A stretch of 64,000 nt of DNA from Paenibacillus pabuli NBRC 13638. GTDB lineage: Bacteria; Bacillota; Bacilli; Paenibacillales; Paenibacillaceae. The stretch lies in assembly GCF_001514495.1 (NCBI RefSeq), contig NZ_BCNM01000005.1:62001-126000 (forward strand), read 5' to 3'. The notes beneath the pieces were generated by a model that saw only the letters and a program-made list of their open reading frames with translations, searched no databases and was not told the DNA's origin. The translations under genes were made by a program, and so were the position numbers. Positions 1-8,667 of the stretch are shown here, piece by piece (position 1 is the stretch's first letter; each line of letters opens with the position of its first letter).

Positions 1-46
1 AAAAGTGCACGGGCTCTGTCTCAAGACAGAAACCGTGCACTTTTTT
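1..46. terminator. Bidirectional intrinsic terminator
   Basis: A 12-bp inverted repeat (AAAAGTGCACGG with CCGTGCACTTTT) encloses an inner hairpin and is flanked by T-runs on both strands. It lies 37 nt downstream of the minus-strand kinase gene ending at 83 and can serve as its terminator, as well as that of any plus-strand gene to the left of the window. Confidence 0.8.
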
Positions 47-82
47 ACAGATTGAAAATTCATTCCGATTCTTATCATTTCA

Positions 83-1141
83 CTAGATCAGCAGCCCTCG
101 CAGACGTTCCTCATTAATCTTCATCCAGTCTACCCGTTCTCTCAACTTCCTGATCTGCTGCACTGCAACTTCAGGTTCATCTGTACCTTCAACCATTCGA
201 CTGATAAAATGCATCACGACATCCAGACTTCGAAGCAGAATCAGCTCCGGAATCACGCTCAGTTCTTCTGGTTCCAGGCTGACCCGTAGTCTGAATCCTT
301 GAATCAGGCCCTCTAGCGCTGCCCACATCCATGCCTGCTCCTTGTCCATCGTCAGAAGGTCGGACATGGGAACCGCCAGCTCCATCACCCGCAGATCCCA
401 TGTAGCAAATTCAAAATCCAATATAGCACATATGTGACCCTGTGAATCTGCCAACACATTCGATGCATTCAGATCCCCATGTACCAGTTGATGCGGCAGA
501 GCTTCCATCCCTCGGAGCGCATCAAACAAGTCTGGCAGCACATCCTTCAATTGCTGCAAGTCATCCGCACACGTCGACAGCATATCCGGGGGAGATGTAC
601 ATAGTTGTAACAGTTTCTCTGGTGAACAGAGCGGGTAAGCCTCCTGAATCCGATAGTAAGGCGGATAGACGGGTTCCAGCGATAAGACGAGGCGTGCCAT
701 AGCGGAAGACAGGGTGCCCGCCGCCTGACCCAATTCAATCAGCTGATCAGGTGTATTCCAGACCGGGTTATGACCTTCACGATAATGGAATAACGCCACT
801 ATTTTGGTACGGTTCGTGAGGCGATCCTGCACGGCCAGAAATGTTTGATCCTTTGGGTCAGGAAGGCTCACGGGGGTCGGCACATCAAGCTCAAAGCCTG
901 AACACGACAATGCTGACAGCACCTCATGTTCAAAAGCAATTTTTATTCGATCATTATGCGTTTCATACTGCCTAAGCACATAGCACTCTTGGTCAATCTC
1001 CACCATAAAGGTAGAGTTGTTCATGCCTCCTTTTCCGCGCTGAGCCTTCCAGTTGTGCTTGAATCCATAGGTGAATAAAACGTCGGAGATGAGCTGCTGT
1101 TCAATCTCATTTAGGGAACCTGAATCGATGTTGTGCACCAA
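83..1141 (-). CDS. APH/ChoK-family small-molecule kinase
   Basis: A cytoplasmic protein of about 350 residues with the aminoglycoside-phosphotransferase fold. The catalytic-loop motif VHGDLNASNVL and the metal-binding ILDFEFATWD motif lie about 35 residues apart in the second half, as in homoserine kinase II, choline kinase and CotS-type kinases. These enzymes transfer phosphate from ATP to a small hydroxylated molecule. The substrate cannot be read from sequence, and resistance to an aminoglycoside is not implied. The start is ambiguous between TTG at 1141 and GTG at 1138, both following a GGAG ribosome site. It is monocistronic and ends at the strong terminator at 1-46. Confidence 0.75.
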   Translation of the reverse strand: MVHNIDSGSLNEIEQQLISDVLFTYGFKHNWKAQRGKGGMNNSTFMVEIDQECYVLRQYETHNDRIKIAFEHEVLSALSCSGFELDVPTPVSLPDPKDQTFLAVQDRLTNRTKIVALFHYREGHNPVWNTPDQLIELGQAAGTLSSAMARLVLSLEPVYPPYYRIQEAYPLCSPEKLLQLCTSPPDMLSTCADDLQQLKDVLPDLFDALRGMEALPHQLVHGDLNASNVLADSQGHICAILDFEFATWDLRVMELAVPMSDLLTMDKEQAWMWAALEGLIQGFRLRVSLEPEELSVIPELILLRSLDVVMHFISRMVEGTDEPEVAVQQIRKLRERVDWMKINEERLRGLLI

Positions 1142-1260
1142 AAATAACTCCTTTATCTCACGAAATGCAACCTCTATATGTCCCCATCTTAACGGATATG
1201 TCTCTTTCGGTCTAGTACGGTTTCCACGTTATATTCACCCTACACTCCACGCCGCACGGA

Positions 1261-1887
1261 TCAGGCAAATGGATGGTATCCAGTACGATTCAGCTGCTCG
1301 GCAATCACTCGATATCCTCTTGCATTGGGATGAACCCTGTCCCAGAATAACAGTTCCCGTTCACGTCCCTCAAACCGGTCATAGACCTGAGCACAGGCAT
1401 AGTTTCCCGATCCCGCACCATTCAAAAAAGAATTATACTGCCTCACCCAATAAGCAGCTTCCGCTGCTTGCGGATACGGGTTGTACAACCCAATCGTACG
1501 GATCATATATACATGGCCTCCTTTCAACTGCCGGATGTGCTTCATGATCTGGGATACGTTATTCCGAGTATCGCCCAGCACCTGTGTCATTTTACTCGCA
1601 TTCGGAATCCCGCCACTTGCTTTGAATATACGGATCAGATCGTTCCCGCCGATCGACAACGTAATAATATCCGCTTCACGCAGCGATTGCCGTACTCTTG
1701 GATTGCCGGATATCATGTGCAGCATTTCCCCTGAGGTCAGTCCATTCACTCCCAGATTGTCCATGGATACAAACGAGCGCACATTCATTTCCGCCATTCT
1801 CCGATATAAAGGAACAAAGCCGGTGCCCAGCAGCGCTCCTGTACCTACCGTTAATGAATCTCCTATAGCCACATATCGATATACCAT
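1261..1887 (-). CDS. SGNH/GDSL-type esterase/lipase
   Basis: A 208-residue single-domain hydrolase. Block I is IGDSLTVG close to the N-terminus with the nucleophile Ser, an Asn-containing block (SIGGNDL) supplies the oxyanion-hole Asn, and WDRVHPNARGY near the C-terminus carries the catalytic Asp/His. This is the full SGNH set. The ATG at 1887 was chosen because a GAGGGG ribosome site lies just upstream and the GDSL block normally begins within ten residues of the start. The longer reading frame adds 35 residues with no family resemblance. There is no signal peptide, so it is probably cytoplasmic and acts on an acyl ester. Related Bacillus proteins include spore-germination lipases, but nothing here fixes the substrate. 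Confidence 0.85.
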   Translation of the reverse strand: MVYRYVAIGDSLTVGTGALLGTGFVPLYRRMAEMNVRSFVSMDNLGVNGLTSGEMLHMISGNPRVRQSLREADIITLSIGGNDLIRIFKASGGIPNASKMTQVLGDTRNNVSQIMKHIRQLKGGHVYMIRTIGLYNPYPQAAEAAYWVRQYNSFLNGAGSGNYACAQVYDRFEGRERELLFWDRVHPNARGYRVIAEQLNRTGYHPFA

Positions 1888-2031
1888 CCCGCCGCCCCTC
1901 TCTGCTGTGTTGTAAATTCCACATATACAATTCCTATATATGGTATGAAAGAATCTAAGACAAGGCGCGGGGTGGTGTCCGTAGGCATACACATTTATTT
2001 GTCCGTTTCACGAATCGTTTGTACCAAACCA

Positions 2032-2066
2032 TAAAGAAAGCCCTGCCGGGAATGCCAGCAGGGCTG
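2032..2066 (-). terminator. Intrinsic terminator of the marR-MMPL operon
   Basis: A perfect 8-bp stem (AGCCCTGC/GCAGGGCT) with a T-rich tail on the minus strand lies 16 nt after the transporter stop codon. Confidence 0.8.
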
Positions 2067-2081
2067 TTCATTACGATATCA

Positions 2082-5000
2082 TTACATGCCTAAATGGCGA
2101 TCCGAATCAACCGAATCCGTCTGTTCTTTGTTTGGGAAGGGCCACCAGTTGGCACGACCGAACATTTTCACCATTACAGGAACGAAGAATGGCAGGAACA
2201 ACAGAGAATACAAGATCAATCCACTGAGTACCACCGTTGCAATTTGCATCATCGAAAGAACTCCCGATGGATACATCGCGGCGAATGTACCGCTCAGAAT
2301 AACAGCTGCGGACAAAATTACCGTACCCATGTTTTTCATCGCATACAGCATGGCATCTTGCACTCTCATACCCTTGTTCTCATTGAAACGATCCATTAGG
2401 AAAATACTATAATCCACACCCAGTGCAATCAGCATGACAAATCCGAAGAACGGTGTTACCCAGCTGATGCCCGAGAATCCAAGTATATTCACAAAGATTG
2501 CTTCAGTCAGAGCCATGGATGTGAAATAAGCCAGCAACAACGAGATAATCAGATACAGCGGCATAATCACCGAACGGAGCAGCAGGACCAGAATAATAAA
2601 AGTACCTGCAAGCATCAGCATGACTGTGCGGGTATAGTCATTGTTCGAGATTTCCTGCAAATCTGCAAACGTACTGGTAACTCCGCCAATCGCAATATCC
2701 GCTTTTTCAAGTGCACTTCCCTGTACCGCACGATGTACAGCAGCTTCGATATCCGGGACACGATCAATTGCTTCGGTCCCATATGGATTCTCGGCAAAAA
2801 TAACGTCAACCGTCATCGTTTTCCGATCTTGGGACAGATACGTATCGAATACCTGAGTGAAGTCCTTGCTGTTCAGTGCTTCTTCAGGAACATACCACCC
2901 TGCCAGATCGGAATCAGGAGAGTTTTGCAATTGTGTCAGGTAATCCTGGGCTGAGTCGAGTCCACCTGAAACCTGTTCGATTCCATCGACACTCTGGTTA
3001 AGACCATCCGTCAATTGATTCAATTGACCACTCAGGTCCGAGAAGCCTTGTTGAATTTTCTCCTGACCACCCTGGAGCTGTCCAAGTCCGTTCTGGATTG
3101 AAGGGATTTCGCTAATCACTTTTCCCTGACCGTCAGCAGCCTGTTTGAGACCGGATTGAAGCTGGCTGATCCCTGTTACAATCTGGCCCAGACCATTGGC
3201 AAGTGCCTTCTGCCCGGATGCTGCGGAGGCAAAACCCTCATTAGCCTGATTAATTCCTGCTGCAACTTCACCCAGCTTGGTCTGAATTTGCCCCAAACCT
3301 TGAGCGAGCTGTGCCGTGCCGGTACCCGTCTCACCAAGTGTGCCTTTGATCCGCTGATAATCCGCATCTTGCAGCAAATCCGGATAGCGTTCTTCAAGCG
3401 CTGTGAACGATTCGTTCAGGCTGGTCAATGCTGCAGATACACCTGTAAGCTGTTGTTGCAGTTCACCGACACCATCACCCAGTGCAGCAACACCTGCCCC
3501 CGCCTGACGATAGGCTTGAAGCAGCTGATTGTTCGCCTGAGCAAGTTGATCTGCACTCGTTTTGGCTTTTTGAAGACCCGCTTTCAAATCACCAGCGCCC
3601 GCGGAGCCATCACGAATTCCTTTTTCAATCTGCTGAAGTCCTTCTGACAACTGTGTAATACCCGATTGCAATTGTGAAGTACCTTTGGTCAGTTCTCCAG
3701 CCCCATCCGCAGCTTCTTTAAGTTGTGGTTCATTTTTGCTTAACTGACTGCTGGCTTTGCTCAGACCATCACGGATCTTATCCAGACCCGTTTTACCTTC
3801 GCCCAAACCATTAGACAATGTCCCCACTTGTTGTGTCACTTCAAAATCCTTGATTTCATCACCGGTTGGACGTGTCATGCTGCGCACACCGGAGATCCCC
3901 GGCACCTTCTCCACTTCTCGGCTGATCTTTTCGGCTAGTGCCATGTACTTGGCGTTATCCATAGCTTCATCATTTTGAATTACGACCTGACCCGGCAGCG
4001 ATTCACCTGGACCGAAGCTGTCCGAAATGATATTGAATGCTTTGACCGAATCATATTTATCACCAATTTCATCGAGACTGTTAAACGACAGTTTGCCGTC
4101 GTAAGTCGCCAGCAATGGCACACATACCGCTGCAACGATGAGCAGAGCTGCCCATGGACGTTTTAAAGAGAAACGGCCAGCTGCACCATAAATCTTGCTC
4201 TCGGCATGCTCCAACGAACCTTTGGATGGCCAGAACAGCCTTTTGCCCAGCACGGCCATAAAAAATGGAACAATCGTGACTAATGCCAGCATCATCACGG
4301 CAATACCGACAGCAACCGCTACCGCGGAACGGTACAGCATAAACTGTGCAAAACCAATGGCAATGAATCCAACCAGCACGGCGAGTGCGGAGAAGAATAC
4401 CGTTTTGCCTGCTGTGCGGTAAGTAGCAATGATGGCATCCCACGTATTTTCATGATGAGCCAATTCTTCCTTGAACCGGCTGATGAGCAGGATGCAATAA
4501 TCCGTACCAATCCCGAACATGACCGCCACCATAAAGATCTGAGTAAATGTCGATATAGGAAAGTCTAGTCCGTCCACAAGGAACGCGACAATTTGCTGTG
4601 AAACAATGTAGCTTACCCCTACGGTAAGCAGCGGAACAAATGGAGCGACGAATGAGCGGAATACAAGAAACAGAATGAGCAAAATAAATACAACGGTAAT
4701 GTACTCCGATTTCTTAAGCCCCTCTTGGGAACTCTCGACCGTATCCTCATCAATCAAGCCTTTGCCGGTTATGTAATGCTCCACATGGACCGATGACAAA
4801 GCTTCATTAAGGTCTTCGCGCATTTCTTTGACTGTACGATCTCCCTGATCAATGGAGAGCGACGTTAAGATCGTCTTGCCATCGGCAGAGATCATTTTGT
4901 CTGACAATTCAGGCTGAGAGAAAGGTTCCAGTATGGACAGAATGCCCAGCTTCTCTTTTTCGGCCTCCAGTCTCTTAACGGCTTGTTCTGCCTCTGCTTT

Positions 5001-5249
5001 ACCATCGGCACCCAAACCATCCGGATTATAAAATACAAGAGCCAGCTGGCTGCCCTGCTGCTCTCCCTTTTGGGCTGCAGCTTCGTCCAGAATGGCCGCT
5101 GCCTGCGTAGAGGAGTACCCGTCAGGAACCGAAAACTGTCCCTTTTCCCGAATCAATTCACTCATGTTAGGGGCGGTGAACATTAATACGGCGGCCACGA
5201 CGACCCATAGCCCCATCAACCACCATCGTGCTTTCAAAATCGTTCTCAT
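2082..5249 (-). CDS. MMPL/RND-family membrane transporter
   Basis: A 1055-residue inner-membrane protein with the duplicated MMPL layout: an N-terminal helix, an extracytoplasmic domain, a six-helix bundle, a second extracytoplasmic region and a second six-helix bundle. Each bundle carries the Asp-Tyr pair that relays protons in MmpL transporters (GIGTDYCILL around residue 250 and ALGVDYSIFL around residue 946). Between them lies an unusually long stretch, roughly residues 480-800, of glycine-spaced helical repeats of the GLxQLQxG type, probably a long periplasm-like coiled coil crossing the cell wall. It resembles B. subtilis YdfJ. The substrate is unknown; lipids, siderophores or toxic hydrophobic compounds are typical of the family. 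The start overlaps the stop of the upstream marR by 4 nt (ATGA), so the two are translationally coupled. Confidence 0.9.
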   Translation of the reverse strand: MRTILKARWWLMGLWVVVAAVLMFTAPNMSELIREKGQFSVPDGYSSTQAAAILDEAAAQKGEQQGSQLALVFYNPDGLGADGKAEAEQAVKRLEAEKEKLGILSILEPFSQPELSDKMISADGKTILTSLSIDQGDRTVKEMREDLNEALSSVHVEHYITGKGLIDEDTVESSQEGLKKSEYITVVFILLILFLVFRSFVAPFVPLLTVGVSYIVSQQIVAFLVDGLDFPISTFTQIFMVAVMFGIGTDYCILLISRFKEELAHHENTWDAIIATYRTAGKTVFFSALAVLVGFIAIGFAQFMLYRSAVAVAVGIAVMMLALVTIVPFFMAVLGKRLFWPSKGSLEHAESKIYGAAGRFSLKRPWAALLIVAAVCVPLLATYDGKLSFNSLDEIGDKYDSVKAFNIISDSFGPGESLPGQVVIQNDEAMDNAKYMALAEKISREVEKVPGISGVRSMTRPTGDEIKDFEVTQQVGTLSNGLGEGKTGLDKIRDGLSKASSQLSKNEPQLKEAADGAGELTKGTSQLQSGITQLSEGLQQIEKGIRDGSAGAGDLKAGLQKAKTSADQLAQANNQLLQAYRQAGAGVAALGDGVGELQQQLTGVSAALTSLNESFTALEERYPDLLQDADYQRIKGTLGETGTGTAQLAQGLGQIQTKLGEVAAGINQANEGFASAASGQKALANGLGQIVTGISQLQSGLKQAADGQGKVISEIPSIQNGLGQLQGGQEKIQQGFSDLSGQLNQLTDGLNQSVDGIEQVSGGLDSAQDYLTQLQNSPDSDLAGWYVPEEALNSKDFTQVFDTYLSQDRKTMTVDVIFAENPYGTEAIDRVPDIEAAVHRAVQGSALEKADIAIGGVTSTFADLQEISNNDYTRTVMLMLAGTFIILVLLLRSVIMPLYLIISLLLAYFTSMALTEAIFVNILGFSGISWVTPFFGFVMLIALGVDYSIFLMDRFNENKGMRVQDAMLYAMKNMGTVILSAAVILSGTFAAMYPSGVLSMMQIATVVLSGLILYSLLFLPFFVPVMVKMFGRANWWPFPNKEQTDSVDSDRHLGM

Positions 5250-5704
5250 TCGTTTTCCCGTCCTCCTTCATGCGTTAGCAAAGCTGCCAGCTTCTCAAAA
5301 GATTCAATGAAATTCTGGACCTCTTCCGGTTTAAAATGAACCAAATATGGCTCCAGAAGCTGCTGTATTTCCTGCTCCGTTTCCCTGTATACTTCACGGC
5401 CATGGTCCGTCAGGGTCAAATACACAACTCTGCGGTCACGCTCATCCCCGGCCCGATGGACCAGATTCCGATCCACCAGCTTGTTGACCAGCGCAGTAAT
5501 GCTGCTCTTGCCTACACACAGAAGCTCTGCCAGATCGGAGGGCGTACAAGACGGTTTCTCTTCAATCATACGAAGTGCACAGAACTGATCGGTGGTAATG
5601 GTTTGCCCCATCCGCTCACGTATCTGGGTATCGAACCGTTTGGTTACGAGAAAAGAGGCATCCAAATAGCGATTAACCAGGCTCTTGGCATCCGGTGTGT
5701 TCAT
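5246..5704 (-). CDS. MarR-family transcriptional regulator
   Basis: A 152-residue winged-helix regulator. The recognition region (TPSDLAELLCVGKSSITALV) and the wing with the family signature DERDRRVVYLTLTDHGREV are both intact. It is the first gene of a two-gene operon with the MMPL transporter and overlaps it by 4 nt. This arrangement normally means ligand-relieved repression of an export pump together with autoregulation. Three tandem 16-bp repeats upstream (5733-5780) are the candidate binding sites. The start ATG follows GGAGA with good spacing. Confidence 0.9.
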   Translation of the reverse strand: MNTPDAKSLVNRYLDASFLVTKRFDTQIRERMGQTITTDQFCALRMIEEKPSCTPSDLAELLCVGKSSITALVNKLVDRNLVHRAGDERDRRVVYLTLTDHGREVYRETEQEIQQLLEPYLVHFKPEEVQNFIESFEKLAALLTHEGGRENE

Positions 5705-5721
5705 CTTTCATTCTCCTTCCC

Positions 5722-5780
5722 TATTATATAGTTCACTTATCAAACTATTCTTTAATGAAACTATTCTATAATGAAACTAT
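5722..5780 (-). promoter_or_regulatory. marR-MMPL promoter with three tandem 16-bp repeats
   Basis: Read on the minus strand, ATAGTTTCATTATAGA, ATAGTTTCATTAAAGA and ATAGTTTGATAAGTGA follow head to tail at 5765-5780, 5749-5764 and 5733-5748. A TATAAT box sits just downstream at 5722-5727, so the repeats cover the -35 region. The spacing of about one and a half helical turns suggests protein binding, plausibly by the adjacent MarR protein. The repeats are seen; the binding partner is inferred. Confidence 0.6.
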
Positions 5781-5824
5781 ATTACAAAGCAATACGTTTT
5801 TCCTATGTTTTTTATGTATACGAC

Positions 5825-5875
5825 AAAAAAACAGGACGTCCGACTCAGCTCATTTGCCAAATCCAACATCCTGTT
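5825..5875 (-). terminator. Intrinsic terminator after the GNAT gene
   Basis: A 10-bp stem with one G-U pair (5830-5839 with 5866-5875) is followed by a T7 tail on the minus strand, 47 nt downstream of the acetyltransferase stop. Confidence 0.65.
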
Positions 5876-5921
5876 ATAGTTATGCTCTATTTGCGTTGCA
5901 AAGTAGTAGACAGCATCAAAA

Positions 5922-6359
5922 CTATTCTTCGTCTGGCTCCTCGTCTTTTTCCAACACACAGCGGAACCGTTCCACACCCGGAACCAACTCGCCCAGACTA
6001 TACACCACGAATCCCGTATTTCGATAAAACTCCACCGCTTCCACATCGGTCTCTGCGATCAGTCTGTCGGGGTTATATTGGGCCAGCACCTGTGAAATCA
6101 TGCCACGACCATAATTTTTAAAACGGTTCTCCGGCAGAACTGCGATGTGGTGAATGGTGATCTCACTCGTTCCTGTACTTTCATATCCAATCAGACCGAT
6201 CAACTGGCCTTCGTCTTCATACCCTTCCAAATGCAGCTCGTCCTTATCAACATACTGTTGTAACGCACGATTCAACTGATCCGGGTCCGGAAAGACGGAG
6301 TAGGACAGCAACTCCTGCACTTCCGGCTCCTGTATGCGTGATTTTAAATGAATTAACAC
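5922..6359 (-). CDS. GNAT-family N-acetyltransferase
   Basis: A 145-residue acetyltransferase of the GNAT fold. The central beta-strand region (IHHIAVLPENRFKNYGRGM) carries the acetyl-CoA pyrophosphate-binding Q/RxxGxG-like loop in degenerate form (RFKNYG), and the C-terminal EAVEFYRNTGF motif is typical. The start is GTG at 6359, supported by AGGAGG eight bases upstream. It is monocistronic with its own terminator. The acceptor substrate is unknown. Confidence 0.8.
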   Translation of the reverse strand: MLIHLKSRIQEPEVQELLSYSVFPDPDQLNRALQQYVDKDELHLEGYEDEGQLIGLIGYESTGTSEITIHHIAVLPENRFKNYGRGMISQVLAQYNPDRLIAETDVEAVEFYRNTGFVVYSLGELVPGVERFRCVLEKDEEPDEE

Positions 6360-6422
6360 CCTGATTCCTCCTATAACTTGCTTGATTCCGTTATCGTATT
6401 GTAGTCGTTAGACTTTAAAAGT

Positions 6423-7409
6423 TCAAGTCATATGCTGTTCCAACTCCGATTGGAGTACAGACGTGATACCCTCCGTTACCTGTACTCCTGCCAAATGGTA
6501 TGCGTCCAGCAGTGCACCACCGACTGCCGGTAGATTGCTGGTTATGTACTGAATTTTTGGTCCTCCAAGTTTATAGGCTGCATCCAGCCCCTTTTGAACA
6601 GCCTCCACCATATAAGGTGTACGTAGACAACTTCCAGTGAGCGCCATGGGCACCTGTTGGTCATCAAAACAGGACGCAAGCATAAGGATACCCACAACAG
6701 CCGTATCCGCTGCCGAGTCACATACTCTGACTGCAAGGGGGATATTCTGCGCCGCTGCTTCGGTCACCAGGGGAGCCATTTGACCAAATTTCCGATTGAT
6801 GGCCTGTCTATTTTCAGCAAAACCTGCTACGCCGAGCGCCGCAAGCTCTGGAATGGAAGTTACATTCCAATACGTTAATACACGATCGATCCAGAGTTGA
6901 TCACGCACCTCATAACGTCCTGCAAGGATGGAATGTACGGTATCATAAGCCAAAAAACGTGCTGCTGTCGGTGCATAGTGCCCGAACTGATCATTGCGAA
7001 TCCATGTTCCCTGTCCCGTTTTACCCAGAATCAGAGAACCTGTACCTCCAATGGCTACAATGCCAGGCTCACCTCCAAAAGCCGCCGTATGTGCGATATG
7101 GCTATCATTTACCGCGCTGATTTCGCCAGAGATCCCTGTTTGGGCGAGCAATGCTTCAGCCCAGAGCGTATCTTCAGGCTGATTCAGACCTGCCATACCT
7201 GCCTGAATGGAGGCAATCTCCTGTACTTCTAACCTGGCTCCTTGAATCACTTCAGCAATGCCTTCCAACACATGCTTTTCTGCATTGGTATCATGATAAC
7301 GGTTGCAGCCACCTTTTTGCACATACGATAAAATCTTACCGTTCTCATCGGCCAAAGCTACACGTGTATGACTTCCCCCGCCGTCCATTCCGATCACATA
7401 TGTACTCAT
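6423..7409 (-). CDS. BadF/BadG/BcrA/BcrD-type ATPase, N-acetylglucosamine kinase-like
   Basis: A 328-residue sugar kinase of the ASKHA fold. The phosphate-1 loop is GMDGGGSHTRVAL at the N-terminus, the phosphate-2 loop is VAIGGTGSLILG near residue 125, and the adenosine motif ALTGSCLR lies in the last third. These match N-acetylglucosamine kinase-like members of the BadF family rather than the radical-generating dehydratase activators, which carry Fe-S cysteines that are absent here. It probably phosphorylates an amino sugar in the cytoplasm. The ATG at 7409 was chosen over the longer frame because GGAGG lies just upstream and the P-loop starts within ten residues. No transport gene is adjacent. 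Confidence 0.8.
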   Translation of the reverse strand: MSTYVIGMDGGGSHTRVALADENGKILSYVQKGGCNRYHDTNAEKHVLEGIAEVIQGARLEVQEIASIQAGMAGLNQPEDTLWAEALLAQTGISGEISAVNDSHIAHTAAFGGEPGIVAIGGTGSLILGKTGQGTWIRNDQFGHYAPTAARFLAYDTVHSILAGRYEVRDQLWIDRVLTYWNVTSIPELAALGVAGFAENRQAINRKFGQMAPLVTEAAAQNIPLAVRVCDSAADTAVVGILMLASCFDDQQVPMALTGSCLRTPYMVEAVQKGLDAAYKLGGPKIQYITSNLPAVGGALLDAYHLAGVQVTEGITSVLQSELEQHMT

Positions 7410-7529
7410 TCTTATCCTCCATGTTCCCGTGTGATGATTTCCCATGTCCCATGATGCTTCTCATGATGATCCTATGAAGCTACCGAGGAATACGAATTGC
7501 CGAGACCTACTTTGGTCCCGGCAGACCTA

Positions 7530-8243
7530 CTATTGCTTCTGTGCAGCAAAACGAAGCAGTTCACAACGGAACTGTGTCGGTTCATCATATTTTTCCTCTT
7601 CAATCGTTTGTGTCACATGTTCCTGAAGCAGAATATTCCAATCGGTATAAGCATTCTCCAGCAATGCGATAGCCTCCGCTGTGGGTAGATTCAATTCAAT
7701 CAATGGCTCAATCTCCCGGCCCGTGTTGATTTCTTTCTCCTCAACACTCGTACTCATCGTGATACAATGAATGCCGCCTGTGCGGGTTCCTGCCTGCAAT
7801 CGTTCAATTGCTCCCACCAAGGCTTGTTTATTTGAAACATGTTCGAGGCAAGAGCAAGCAGCAATATAATCAAAATGATCCGGCTTGACCTCGTAATGCT
7901 CAACATCGGCTTTCTCTGCTTGTACCATATGATCAACCTGATATTCTTTCGCATATGTGCGAAGTCCATCAACAGCCTCGTCTAGCAAATCCACCCCGAT
8001 GACTTCACTGTTCGTTTCTCCGAGACGCTGTGCAATCGGAATCGTATGTCTCCCTACGCCACAGCCCAAATCAAGAACACGCAGTTCCTTTTTATGAGCC
8101 AGCAAACGCTCCAGCATGTCCATCACCATCGGCATAGGCCTCGACATCCAGGTACCCGACGCGAATAACTCATTATTCTGATAGAAGTTGGAATGGTAAC
8201 CCGCCTCTGCTTTTCGTGCAGCCTCAAATTTCTCATTGCCCAT
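7530..8243 (-). CDS. Class I SAM-dependent methyltransferase
   Basis: A 237-residue cytoplasmic methyltransferase. Motif I is VLDLGCGVGRHTIPIA near residue 57, the acidic ribose-binding position follows in VIGVDLLDEA, and motif IV/post-motif is FDYIAACSCLEHV. The last 80 residues probably form the substrate-facing part and resemble TehB/UbiE-type proteins. The acceptor is unknown. Seventeen bases separate it from the upstream zinc-ribbon gene, so both are probably cotranscribed. Confidence 0.8.
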   Translation of the reverse strand: MGNEKFEAARKAEAGYHSNFYQNNELFASGTWMSRPMPMVMDMLERLLAHKKELRVLDLGCGVGRHTIPIAQRLGETNSEVIGVDLLDEAVDGLRTYAKEYQVDHMVQAEKADVEHYEVKPDHFDYIAACSCLEHVSNKQALVGAIERLQAGTRTGGIHCITMSTSVEEKEINTGREIEPLIELNLPTAEAIALLENAYTDWNILLQEHVTQTIEEEKYDEPTQFRCELLRFAAQKQ

Positions 8244-8260
8244 AAAAGCACCTCCATAGC

Positions 8261-8611
8261 TTAGAATTGAATCGTCAATGTCCCCGAACCTGCGAAAAGG
8301 ATAATCGTAAGAATGACCATGATCACAAATGCCCCGGTCACAAGTATTTTCCCTGTATCCCGCTTATACGCACTGTCATCAAATAACTTCACTCCGCCAA
8401 TAGTCATGGCTACTGGAGGAAGAAACAAGGTAATGAGAACAAGTAACACAACTGAATATCGATCCAATACAGGTTCTTCATATTCTGTCATGTTTGGCTG
8501 TTCCGGGAGTGCAGTTTTGGTTGCAACCAGATTGCCACAGGATTTGCATTTGAACTCATCCTCTGCCATTCCTTTATGACAGTATGAACATACTCTGCTT
8601 GTACGTGGCAT
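8261..8611 (-). CDS. Zinc-ribbon membrane protein of unknown function
   Basis: A 116-residue protein. An N-terminal zinc ribbon (CSYCHKG ... CKSCGN, two CxxC pairs) precedes a linker and two hydrophobic segments, roughly residues 52-75 and 88-112, that are probably membrane helices. The ATG at 8611 is supported by AAGGAGG six bases upstream; an in-frame GTG 21 bases earlier lacks a ribosome site. It probably shares a transcript with the methyltransferase. I do not recognise a specific family. Confidence 0.7.
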   Translation of the reverse strand: MPRTSRVCSYCHKGMAEDEFKCKSCGNLVATKTALPEQPNMTEYEEPVLDRYSVVLLVLITLFLPPVAMTIGGVKLFDDSAYKRDTGKILVTGAFVIMVILTIILFAGSGTLTIQF

Positions 8612-8667
8612 GCCCTTCCTCCTTCCAATCACACCTTCTACTTAATACCCACAATGCATCACAGGAA

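Noticed and set aside
83..1141. Aminoglycoside resistance gene
   Set aside because: The fold is shared with many metabolic kinases; no resistance-specific features or mobile context are visible.
3156..3647. Long plus-strand ORF inside the MMPL gene
   Set aside because: It is an antisense shadow of the low-complexity coiled coil, without ribosome site or recognisable domain.
2900..3800. Tandem DNA repeats within the transporter gene
   Set aside because: The similarity is at protein level (heptad-like coiled coil); the DNA is too diverged for a recent tandem repeat.
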